Positions 50,201-63,000 of a DNA stretch of 64,000 nucleotides are shown here, in pieces (position 1 is the stretch's first letter; each line of letters opens with the position of its first letter). The translations under genes were made by a program, and so were the position numbers. Below the pieces are notes generated by a model. The model made no database searches. It had not been told where the DNA came from and saw nothing but the letters and a program-made list of their open reading frames with translations. The stretch is taken from NCBI GenBank assembly GCA_033439795.1, contig JAUTDP010000001.1, positions 3,038,001 to 3,102,000 on the forward strand. The letters run 5' to 3'. The stretch comes from Sordaria brevicollis (Eukaryota; Ascomycota; Sordariomycetes; Sordariales; Sordariaceae).

Positions 50201-53200
50201 ATTAAATTCGCTTTCTAATAATAATTTAGCTTTTACTTTAATTTTAATTTCAATTTTAACCTTAATTTTAATTTTACCCTTACCCTTATTTTTATAGGGC
50301 GCGATAGGGGGGGGGGGCGGGGTTCGAAAACGTCTTAGCTCTTTAAAGAATTAGGGTCCTTAGGATTATATAAATAATCGAAAGAAAATACCTACCGGTT
50401 ATTTATTATAAATTATATTATAAGGATAACGATTTTAATAATATTGGGGTTATTTTTATAACGGATATACTTCGCTATAAATTTATTAAACCTTATTTAA
50501 TTTAAAGTACGTTTATAACGCGGATTACCGATTACGAAAGCCTTTTTATCATCGAATTATATATAAATATTAATATTATTACCGAATATTTCCGTAATTT
50601 CTATAAACGTTTATAGAATTAATAACGGCGGTAGTAGGATTAGTATAGGTAGGGCGGTAATACTTTATCCCGTTCGCTTTTAGATTTAAAATTGCGCAAT
50701 ATAAAATACGATTATTATTAAATAAATTAGGGTTTTATTAATCCCGATTTTATTAATTAATATAATACCTTTAAATAGTAATTTTTCTAATTCGCGGATA
50801 ATAAAAGTATTTATAAAATTAAAATTAATAATATAAATTATAAGAATATTATAGGGGCGGGATTCGGATAATATTTAAAATTAATAGGGGGGCGGGATTC
50901 GGATAATATTTAAAATTAATAGGGGGGGGTATATTATACGCCCCCCCTATTAATTTTAAATAAATATAATAAATAAAAATTTACTAACGAATTAATAAAG
51001 TAGGAAATTCTTTTTATTTTTCCTATATAACTTTTAATTAATTTAAAGGGGGTTTTTAAAATATTAAAATAAAATTTTAATATCCTTTAATTTTATTTTA
51101 TTTTAAAGTAGCGGAAAAGGCTATCCTTTTAAGCCCGGGGATTTAATACGCTTTTATTCCTCTATTATTTTATAAACGAATTCTTAATCCGGTAATATTT
51201 CCTTATATAAATAACGGCGTTTAATAAATTTAATAATTTAATATTATATTTATATTCGTACTTTCGCTAATTAAATAGTTAAATCTTCCTAAAATATATT
51301 TAATTCGGATATAAGGGTAGTAAATTCCTTTTAAATTTCGGGCGAATTTTTATCCGAATGTATAATTATATTATTAATTATATTAGTAAATTAGTCTTTA
51401 ATTATTAAATTTTATATTTACGCTAAATTAAAAAATAATTGCAACGTCGATATAAAATTGTCATTTAATTATAATATAATAGTATTTTTATACTAAAATT
51501 TCGGCTTACTTAATCCGGTAAACCGGTTTAAGGCCGTTAACGTTAATATAAATAAAACGTAATTTATTTTTAGGATATCGAAAGATTTTAATACAATTAT
51601 AATAACCTTTAAATTATTATAAAATAATTTCTCTTAATTTTTATATTCTCCTATTAACAAAAAGAAATAAGATATTTACGTATATACTTCGAAATTTATT
51701 TAATATTTATTTATTATAGCCGCGTTAATATTATTAATATCGACCTTTTTATTAAAATCGATATTAATAATCGCTTAATTATATTTACGGTTGAATTTAA
51801 ATATTAAATTAAAAATTTTAATTATTATTAATTATATTACGTTTCTTAGAATATTATTATATTAAGTCTCTATATTAGTATTATTATTATTTTATATAAT
51901 AAAAGTAAAAATAGGCCTATTAAGCATTTTTATATTCGGGTTGTCGCTATTATTAATAAAGGTAAATTTATAAATAAAACGCTAATATTTAACGAATTAA
52001 AAAAAATAAAAAATAACTTTAAATTAATCGTCGGTTTAATATTTTAAAAAAGAATTAGGTATACCTTCGAATATCGGGGAATATTGAAATAAGGAATTCA
52101 GCGTTAGTCCGATACGTATAATACGTAAATATTAATATAAAATGATAATAAAAATAATTTTAGCGTCGATATCGTTTTTTATTTTAATATTAAAATTTTT
52201 TAAGTAATTCGCTAAATTTTTAATACGGATAATTAAAACGTTAATCGGAATATTTTTAACGTTTATTATTAATAAAAAGCGTAAAATATATTTATAAGCG
52301 AAATTATCGGTTACTTTCGGAATAACCTTTAAAATTTTATTTTATAACGGTATATTCTTATTTTATTCTTACTTTTCTTTTTTTAATATTTAATTAATTT
52401 TAAAATATTTTACCGGATTAAAAAGGTAGGTAATTATTAAATATTAATAAATAATCTAAAATATTATTTATAAGGCGTAATTTAAACCGTATATAAAATT
52501 AATAGGGGGGGTAATTTAAACCGTACGCAAAATTAATAAGGGGGATTAAAATTACCCCCTTATTAATTTTAAATCGGGTAAGGGCGGTATTTATATTTAT
52601 AATTTAAATATTAGAAGAGCGTCATTAAATTTAATTATTTTAATATTTTATAAGCTTTAACGGTATTTAAAATTATTAAAAAAAAAATTAGGTAGATTAG
52701 AATTTAGCTTAAAAATTTCGTTTTATCGCCGGTACTTTTAATATACCTCGTTTAATATATATCGTTTATAAAAATTTATAAATATTCTACTTATTTATAA
52801 AAGTTTTCTTCCTCCTTTTATTAATTTAATAATAAATCCGGAATAATTCGGTAGATTTTTCGAATATCGATACTTCTTCCGTATATTAGAAATTTATTAA
52901 TTAATAATTTATTTTAGGGTATTATTACTTTATAATTTTATTAAATTTATTTAATATATTTATCGTTAATATTATATTTAAAAAAATTTAACGGCGGTAA
53001 ATATAATTTTTAAAGTATATTAATATTAATCCTATTAAAAAATTAATTAATAAATAAGCCGGGCCAGAGGTTCTTTTAACCTTTAGTTATAAATATTAAA
53101 CGAAGTATTTAAAAGGGTTAATATAATTATTTATATTTAACGTATTCAATTATATACTTTAAATTAAATTACTCCTTCGCAATTAGAGGAAAGGGTATTA

Positions 53201-55935
53201 TTTATATTCGGTAGTTCTAAATTAATTCGGAATTAATAGGGGGGGGTAAATTAAAATTAAAATTTTCCGGGTTCGTTTTAAAATTAATAGGGGGGTTATA
53301 GCTAAACGTTTTTAAAATTATTTAAAATTAATAAGGGGGATAAAAATAAAAAAGGAAAGTATAAAATATTATAAAGAGGAAAGAGAAAAAGATTAAAAAA
53401 TCGTATTTATAAGGGGGTTTATATATATAATTTATAGATTATTTACGGAATAAATATTATAATTCCTAAATAAATCTTATAAATAAAGTAAATAATTAAA
53501 TTAATTAATTTAATAAATTAAAAAACTTATTTACCTTATTTATAATTATTAATTAGAAATTAAAGCGTTTAATAAACGTATTACTAATAATATCGACTTT
53601 TAATTTTATTAATACCTATTTATTAATAAAGATAAGATAAATTATAACGTTATTATTAAATTTCTACGAATAATATAATAAATACCTTTCTTATTATTAT
53701 ACTACCCCCCCCTATTAATTTTAAAAAGACTAATTATCCTCTATTACTACGTTAATTCCTATAAATTAAAAATTAAATAATAATATTTAATATAAATAAA
53801 TTTATTACTATTTTGAAGGTTAAATAATTTACCGTTTCCGTTTTATTAATATTCTATTCGCCTTCGCCCTTTTCGTAAGTTGGGTAATATTTATATTAAT
53901 TTCTATTTAATTTCTATATATAATAGACTTTATAGCGTTAATCGCCTTATATATATTTTTCGAAGGTAATATTTTCCTTTAATACGCTTTTTTCAATTTC
54001 CTCTTCTTTATAAACGTAATATTATAGGTAATCTTTTCCTTACTATTATCAAATACTTTTAATAAAATTAATATAATACAAGCGTATTCGGTAATTATTA
54101 TTTACTTATATTACTATATTTATTTTTATAATTTAAATGTAAGGATAATTTTAATAAAATTATTTATTATAAATATATATTCCTATTTAGTAAATAAATG
54201 GGTAAGAGCGTTTTAAAATAAAAATAATATAAACGTTTCTTTAAATAAATAAAAGAATTTTAATACTCCGGAATAAAAGGTTTATACTTTAACGAATATA
54301 AAGCGTTTTAATTCGTTTATTATAAAGTTAATTTTAATTAATTTCGCCGGACGCTGGTTAATAACCGCCGATTTCTTAAATATCGGCGGTAGGAAGCTTA
54401 ATAAAGGGTAATACTTATTATAATATTATTAATATAAAACCAGAGGAGGATTAATATTAGTAACTTTAATATTGAAATTTTTAATATAAAAAGGCGGATT
54501 TCCGGGCTTAAATAATAACCTTAATTCCTATAGTAATTATAAAATATATTACCGGAAATATTCTACGTTAACGAATTTATATATCTTTTTATATTTAATT
54601 ATAATTTTCTTTCGAAATAATTTTTCTTTAGTAGTTTAAATATAAAGTCGGCGGTTACTATTATTAATACTTAAATCCTATAAAATTATATAGTTAAAAA
54701 CCCTTTTATTTTTGTTAAATATTTCGTTATAAATTAAAATATCTTCGTCCGACGTACTTTTAATTATCGAGGATTGATCGAATATACTTTAATTTGGAAA
54801 TTCGGCCGATTGGATAGGGTTTTCGATTAAAGTAAAATTTAATATTATATATTAAAAAATAATAGAAGGAGGAGGTAATAATTTTGGCGTTTTTAATTAG
54901 GTATTGTCCGAAATTCTATTAATAATTGTAGTATCCGTTTTAACGGATATTTTTAATTAATTTAAATAATCGAATTAATAAAATAATAGAAAATAGTACC
55001 CTATATTATATATAGTAAAATCCGTATAAATAGTATATTCGAACCGCTATATTAAATTAATTATATTATTAGACCGGATTATATTATATTATATTACGCG
55101 TTGTACGTTGGGAATATCTATCCCTATTTTTAACGAAATAATAATAAATATTATCCGATATATAGTATTTATACGCTTAAAATCTTCGTATAATTCCCTT
55201 TAATCTTTAGGACGCGTATTTATATTATATTTATAAATTATTTTTATTATATATAATAAATTATAATTATTAAATATAAAGTACTATAATAAGTACGCCC
55301 GGGCGGAAAATAATAATAGTTTATTATTAATATAAATAATCGTTTTTAAAAGAAGGTATATATTAAGGGTAAAGGTATTCGGCGTTAATAGGCCGAAGAC
55401 GAATTTAAATTGCCGATAATTATAAATTTTATTTATTAGAATAGGTTATAATATTATTATTATATTAATATAATTAATTAAAATACGGATAATAATAAAT
55501 TTACCTATTTTATAACCCTTTAAATGGAAGCCGCCGTATTTATAAATATAATATTAAGTATTATATATTAATATAACCGTATACCCAAATTAAGGAATAT
55601 TCGACGGGATAATTATTCGGATAGTATAGAAGTGTATAAATTACTTCCGGAAATTGCGCTATTAAAAAATAATATATAATTTATTAATAATAATAAAAGT
55701 AATCTATTAATTAAAAGATATTTTATATATTAATTCTATAAATTTTTTATTTATAATTTATTTTAGATTTAAAAGGATATACGTATAATTTTCCGTTTTT
55801 AAATCTTTTTAAAATCGGATATCCTATAATAAATTAAATTAACGTCCGCTCTATAATTATTTAAATAAAATTTAAAACTAATAGGGAAGGGTAAGGCTCC
55901 TATTTCTCTTACCCCCCCCCCTATTAATTTTAAAA
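47276..55935. repeat. Dispersed AAAATTAATAGGGGG motif family
   Basis: Further copies of the motif, in both orientations, at about 47,276 (-), 48,446 (+), 48,842 (+)/48,867 (-), 50,114 (+), 50,874 (+), 50,908 (+)/50,941 (-), 52,494 (+), 52,528 (+)/52,555 (-), 53,230 (+), 53,278 (+), 53,321 (+), 53,704 (-) and 55,872 (+)/55,911 (-). The slashed pairs are inverted repeats that can form hairpins with G/C-run stems and short loops. I saw none outside the 17.7-kb element. Between the copies I see only RIP-mutated DNA without recognisable genes. Confidence 0.75.
54364..54390. repeat. Short GC-rich hairpin
   Basis: 9-bp arms ACCGCCGAT (54,364-54,372) and ATCGGCGGT (54,382-54,390). It stands out in AT-rich DNA because its C residues lie in CpG, CC or CT context, which RIP attacks less. 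Confidence 0.6.
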
Positions 55936-56730
55936 TTATTATCGTCGTACTTTAATAATTAATTAATTAATTAAAATAGGCCGAATACCCGGGAATTTAA
56001 CGATAATATCGCGCTATTCCTCGCCGAATCGATTAAATAGGATAATTTGAATAATAATTTTATTAAATAAAATAAAGGATACCGTCTAAAAAATAATATT
56101 TTTACTATAACCTATTCTAATAATTAAAATTATATTACTTCGTTTATAAATAATATAATAAATAGATTTAATTTAATTAGGCTTTAAGTAACGCTATTTT
56201 TATCCCGGTAGTAAACCCTAATTTAATATATATATAATTACTATATTAATAAACTTATATTATATATTTTCGTCGTTAGTAGACATAATATATTATAATA
56301 CTTCATTAATTTAATATTATAAATCCATTTTAAAATATTTAAACGTATTAAATATTCGAAAATCGGTAATACGACGGATAAATATTAAAAATTTATCGGT
56401 ATTATAATTTGGGTCGTTTATTATATATACTAAATTTCGTAGTGGTACGATTATAAATTATTAAAATAAGGTATATAATCTTTATTATAACGTTTTTTTA
56501 TATAATAGAAGCTACCCCTACGATATTAGAAATTTATATTATATATAGAAAAACGTAAAAAAATATTATAGAATATATATTCTAACGATATTTTATCTTC
56601 GGAATATATTTTTAATCGTAATAAAAATTTTCGTAATTGAGAAATAAAAGAGTATTTTAAATAATCTTACTCAAAATATGCATTTTTTTTTATATAATAG
56701 CCACTTTTATTTAAGAGGGATATAGACGTA

Positions 56731-56769
56731 AATCAAATATTATACCATTTTTAGACCCGCAGGTTCTAA
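56731..56769 (+). repeat. 39-bp subterminal repeat, right copy
   Basis: Direct-orientation partner of 39,241-39,279, about 100-137 bp from the right end of the 17.7-kb element. The bases between it and the end (56,770-56,867) are GC-rich and unmutated. Confidence 0.8.
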
Positions 56770-56867
56770 GCCACGCGCCACTTATGGCGGCCGAAAGCGG
56801 GGCGGATGCGGAGGGGAACAAAAGTGGGGGTTAATACTTTTAGATGAACGCTTATTGTGAGAGACTA

Positions 56868-59800
56868 TAAATATCCTAAATTTATTTACCGATTAAAGTA
56901 ATTATAATATATACCTTCGTAATTAATTACGATAGCGTATACCTCCGATAAAAAAGCTACCGCGGCCAAAATTATTAAATTATTTATTATTAAAAACGCT
57001 TAAATAAACGAAATTCAAAAAAAGAATATATTTAATAAGCTCGCGGTCGAATAAATTAAATTTAATATTATAAATATACTTATTACTCTTAATATAATTA
57101 TTTAGTAAAATAATATTTTTAAGCGTCGTTCGCTTAACGATATTATAATTAATACCCTTAAAGAGAAATAGGATGCTTAATTACGCAATATCAATAAATT
57201 TAATCTAAAAAATTATAATATTTTAAAAAATATAAACGAAATTATTACATTTTTTAATTAAGAAATTATTAATAAATTCGCTAACGTTCGTTATATATTT
57301 AATACAGAAGATTTACTCGATTTCCTATATATAAAAATTAACGCGATTACGAAATATTAGGCCTAATATAATAAAGGTTATTTAACCTTTATTTTTAAGC
57401 TTTAACGGCTATAGGCTAAAATTATTAAGAATAAAATAATAATAATATTTTATTAATAAATTTCGATACTTTCAAATCTATTATGAAAAATCCCGAAGGC
57501 GTATATATTATTTTCGAAGAAATTAAATTATAAATTATTTTAATTAAGGTTATTCTTTCTTAATAACGGGGATATTAAATTATTGCTATTAATTTAAATA
57601 CTAACTTAAAGTAAATATATAAATACGCCGCTAACCTATTAAAATATTAAAAGGGCGTTAAAATAGATAATAAACGTTTTTATAAAGATTTACGTGAAGA
57701 ATAAAGTAAAAATATATTCTTAATATATTAATTATTAAAGGCCCGTAGAAATAAGGATCCCGACTTCGAACCGGATAATTACGAAACCTTATATTATAAA
57801 AACGCTATATTACGTAAAAAGAACCGTAAATTCCAAACCCAATTTACTATACTACGTTAAATTATTAATTATTTTAATAAAGAAGTTTAAAATAATACCC
57901 TATTTAACGACGGTTAAAATAACGATTTATTCGATAATAGAAAAATTTAAAATAATACCCCGTTTAATAACGGCCGTATTAATAAATAAAGTACCCTTTA
58001 CGAATAAAAAAATAATTCCTCAATTAAAAATTACCCGTCCTACCCCCGCTTCTTCGCTAAATAAAACGAAACCCATTATAATTTAATTAAAAAAGAAAAA
58101 GAATTCGCTAAAATTAAAAATAATTTAATAATTATAAAAGTTTAAATTAAAGAATTAGGAGGAAGAATAATTATCTAGGACGGTAATATCGCCGATTTAT
58201 ATATTATAATTATTATTTTAATTAAAGAAAATATCGACCTCCGTAAGGAAAATATTAATCTTCGTAAAAAGAAAATCGCTTTTTTAACCCCCGAAAATTT
58301 TAAACGCTATAACCGCGTCGATTATAATAAGGATAATAATAATAAAGGGCGTTGTAAAGAAATACTTATTACCGACTTTTCTACCGCTAATTGGAAACGT
58401 TTATTAATTAAAGAAAAGGATCCGCCCTACTTTTATAACGAAAAAAATAAAAATATTATTACTTTTAACATTTAGTACCGTTATATCTTTAATAAATTTA
58501 AATTAAATACTAACTACTTCTCCGATAATAAAATTAAGAAGATATATATCGAAAATTATACCGCTAGTAAAATTACCTAAAATTTTAAACTTTACCTCGC
58601 CGACGGTCCTTATAATATTAAAACCTTTAATAAATTACTTACCTATTTATATACCGAATATTATAATTATAATTAAAAAAAAAAGTTATTTACGAATTTA
58701 ACGATTTAAAATTCGAAATAAATAAAAACTTTTAAAAATTCTATAATAAATTTATATATTTAATAGGAAAATATAATCGCCCTCTTAATTTATAGAAATA
58801 AGAATTTAATTAAAAACTCCCGGGTACTATTTAAAATACCTTCTTTTAGGGATATAGATAGGAAAATATTACCTTTAATTAATATGCTTTAATAATTAAA
58901 AAAGCGGTCGAAATTAATTAATATATTTTCCGTAATAATAAAGCTAAAAAAAATAATAAGGATAAAAATAAAAATACCTCCTCTTTTACGAATTCGTTTA
59001 ATAAGGTTAAGGGTTTTAATAATTTTAATAAAAATTTTAATAATATTATTAATAGTAATATTAATACCGGTAATAGTAATTAAAATAGTTCCTATCGCGC
59101 CCCCGATATAATTTATAAGGAAGTTTGTAAATTATTCGAAGAAAATAAATATTTTGTATATAAAGAAATTAAATATCGTTTCTATAATTATTTTAATAAC
59201 TGTAATAAAAACCTTAACCGCATTAATAAACTCGTTAACTATTATAGCTGTAAAAATAAAGAAAATAATAAATCGGCCGATAATAAGGCGGAAAATTAAC
59301 TACCTTAAGAATATTAAATTCCTTCCTAAGGATTAAATTAATAAATGCTTATTTTAAAAAGAACCTAAAAAAAATATTACCGGAGAATATAAAAGTAAAT
59401 AAAAATTTCTTAAAAGATTATTTAAATAGACCTACGTTAATTATATCTTATATTATAATAAATAATAATAAAAAAACTTTATTTACGAACAATATACTTA
59501 TTAATTCGGGAGTAAATAGTAATATTTTTATAAAAAAAGACTTTATTAATAATATAATTAAATAAGGAATAGAAAGATTATATAATTTTTATCCTTATAT
59601 TATAGGAAAATATATTGGGTAATATAACGAAACGATCGATTAATATTTAAAAAGAATTATTAAAATATAAGGCTAATAATTCGATAAAAAAATAATAATT
59701 ATCGTTAATTCGGGGTACGATATTATCTTAAATAAATATTAATTAAAAAAATATAAGGTCTTAATTGATATCGTTAATACTAACTTTATTTTCGATAAAG

Positions 59801-60043
59801 TAATTATAATATTATCGGCTCTTAATAAACGTATCTAAAAATTCGAAATATTCGCTAAAAACGTAATATTATCACCCTTAATAAAACCCGGCCGACCGAT
59901 CGAATCATTCGAAGAATTAAAGGAGTAATCGATCCGACGTAGAGAAAATAAAGATTTAATGAAAATAGAATAATAATTATTAAATTAATGCGCCCTAAAG
60001 TAAAAGGAAGAAAACGTAATACTTATATAATAAAAATACATCG
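56868..60043 (+). mobile_element. Chromovirus copy 2, gag and start of pol
   Basis: Continues exactly where copy 2 stopped at 39,163 (after the duplicated TAAATATC) and aligns with copy 1 from about 13,530 to about 16,690. It holds the gag relic (to about 59,300) and the start of pol, with independent RIP mutations. It ends abruptly at about 60,043, where another LTR element begins; the RT, integrase and 3' LTR are not in the window. Confidence 0.88.
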
Positions 60044-63000
60044 TATTATAGGGCTAATGCCCGTGGCTGAGTCTGACTGGCACTACTAGTCGTGCCGCCA
60101 GTCGGGCCGCCAATCGCGGTCCTTACCGCCACAGTAAGCGGAATAGCCCGTACCCAATCCTCAAAAGGATAATTAATTAATACCGCCCAAAGGGCGCCTC
60201 CCTTCCTCCCTTTTCCCCTTCGTAGAACCTTATCGATTCGTTAAAACCTAATATTTATACCAATTATACTATATCCTTTATATTAAATTTTACCCTCTAA
60301 AGTAGATAGAAAAAAGGCAAATCCAATAAGCGGATAACAATTTTATAAACGGAAAATTAATAACTTTAAACGCGGCATTATAGCATTTTCGATATTATAA
60401 TCGGATTTAACGATATAGATATTAATAATAAAAAGGAGTTTTATAACTCCCAAAACGGTATATTAAACGATAATAATAATAGCGAAAGTTTAATTAAAAG
60501 TTTAATTAAAGCCCTTAAAAGTAATATAACCCTTAAAAACTATATTAAATCCTTTTTATTTAATATTACCCTTATTTTTAATACCTTTACCCCCTATTTA
60601 AATTTCGGAATAATTAAATACTCTATTCGTAAAAAGAAATCCCCTTTTAAAACCTTAATTAATAATAATTCCGACGATAATACGAATTTAATTCCTTATT
60701 ATAAAAAATAATTAAAATTCCCTAAATAAAACGGCTAACCCTATACCTTCGGCTTCTTTTTTAATAAATTTATTATAATATATAATAACGATATTAAATA
60801 AAAGTTTTATAATATTTTAAACGCCGTTTAATATAAAATTATTAATACGCTTCCTACCGAATATAATTAATAATTAAAAGGATTTTAAACCGTTATAATT
60901 ATACGTAATAAAGAAAACCTAATAGAATTCTTCGAATAAATTTATATAATCTTCGGTTCCTATTAAAATTAGGAAGCGGCCTTCGATAAATTTACCCGCA
61001 TACACTAAAAAGATAATAAACTATTCGCCACCTTCCTAACTAATTTCAATAATAAAATATTTAAAATAGGTAATTATTTATAGAAAAATCCTATTAAATT
61101 AAATTATTTCCGCCGCGCTTTTAATAAGAAATAATATAATAAAATATTTATAATTACCCTCTTTAATAATTATTACGAATATTTTAAATAATTTTAATAC
61201 TATGTATTTAAATATAAATAAATTATAGAATTTAAGGAAAATTATTATTAATATTAACGTAATTAAAAAAGTAAAACTAAAAATAATAGATTTTATATCT
61301 TTAATACCACTTCTATTAATTATCCTACTATTTTTTATATTTTACGTATTACCCTTCGTCCTATTCCTATAACCGTTATTTAACGCCTAATTGACGTTAA
61401 TCAAAATACTATTATAAGTATTATATATATAATCTGTAATTAAAGCGGATGAAATCGAAACGGTTTTAATATAAACGCTTCTACTTCCGCTTCTATTAAG
61501 CGCGCTAAATAAATATCGAATAAGGAGCGCTAACGTCGTCGAAATAATAATTTATATATACGCTATAGCGCTTCTAAATATTATATTTTAATTTATTTAT
61601 ATTAATTGATTATTCCCCCTTCTTTTAATAAAATACGTATTTAAATTACTGCTATTAAAATCCCTCCGCTCTTAAAAAATAATAACGATAATGAAATTTA
61701 TAATTCTACTCTTAAATAATAAGTAAATACCTAATTCCAATATAAAATTAGGCCCCGGAGCCGGAAATAAAAGTATTAAATAAAATAAAAAATTTTAAAT
61801 CGGAAATAAAAATAAAACTTATTTTAATTCTATTTATTATTAATAATCGTGATTTATTCTATATTTTCGTCGATAAAAATTACTAATATTATACTACAAT
61901 TAATAAAAGAATTATTAAAAAGCTTTAAATCCTAATTATCCTTATTCTATTTTGTATTATAAAAGGAGAATTTACTATTATAGAAGGAGCTTCTATTTAA
62001 AATATAATCCGATTTTTAACCGAAGTAAATAATTATATTTATCCTATTTATACTTATATCGTTCTATTATTCGAATTCCCTATTATATTAGGTAAACCTT
62101 AATTTAAAATTATACGAATATATTCTATCCTTTACGAAAAGCGCCTATTTATAAGCGTTATTAATTATTAAAGCCCTTATATTAACGGGGAATAAATACC
62201 TAATATACCGCTTATTATTAATTTAAAGTCTATTATATATATTTTAATTATTACCTTTATAAATTATATTCGTAAATTAAAAAAGGAATTTAATAATCGA
62301 ATAATTAAAGAAACTATCTTCGCAATTAATTTAAAAGACGTCGAAAAGGCGTTAAAACCAAAAAAAGTATATATTAAAGCCAAATTAAAAGTAAAAATCC
62401 CTAAAAAATATTACGACTTAATACCGTTCTAAATAAAAGAGAACGCCGATAAATTAAACCCCTATTATTTTAATGTAAATTATAGAATTGTAGTTAAAAG
62501 GAATAAAAACGGTAAAGAATTCCCTATCTTATTTAGACTATTTTATAATATAATAAAAGAAGAATTTTTAATTTTTAAAAAAACGTTAAAAGATTTATTA
62601 AATAAAGGGTTTATCCGAATTAATAATTTAAAAACGGGGGCCCTAATTGTATTTATACGTAAACCCGGAGGCAAATTCCATTTTTATTATAATTACTGTA
62701 TATTTAACGCTATTACGAAAGCGGATTATTATTTATTATTATTATTCAAAAATATATTCCGCACTTTAAAAGGAATAAAATAATATATTAAAATAAATAT
62801 TATTTAAACCTTTTATAAAATCCGTATAATAAAAGGAAAGGAAAGGAAAATAATATTTTGGATATAATATAAATTATTCGAATAGTTAATTATATTATTT
62901 AAATTAAATAACGTACTAATTACGTTTTAACGGTATATTAATTATATCCTTTATAATTATTTAAATTTATTTTATACCGTTTATATAAATAACGTATTTA

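Larger units (their letters stand above)
39164..56867. mobile_element. 17.7-kb unclassified element inserted in chromovirus copy 2
   Basis: 17,704 bp. The insertion splits chromovirus copy 2 and is flanked by the 8-bp direct duplication TAAATATC (39,156-39,163 and 56,868-56,875); copy 1 has this target once (near 13,530, as TAAATATC). The ends are inverted: TAGTCTC at the left, GAGACTA at the right. The outer 100-160 bp at both ends are unmutated and share a 39-bp subterminal repeat; the interior is RIP-mutated. 8-bp duplications occur in hAT and Zisupton/KDZ transposons, and direct repeats of similar length can flank Starship elements, but size plus ends fit none clearly. No transposase could be identified. 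Confidence 0.82.

Noticed and set aside
39164..56867. Polinton/Maverick assignment of the 17.7-kb element
   Set aside because: Size is similar, but Polintons make 6-bp duplications and have long inverted repeats; here the duplication is 8 bp and the inverted part is about 7 bp.
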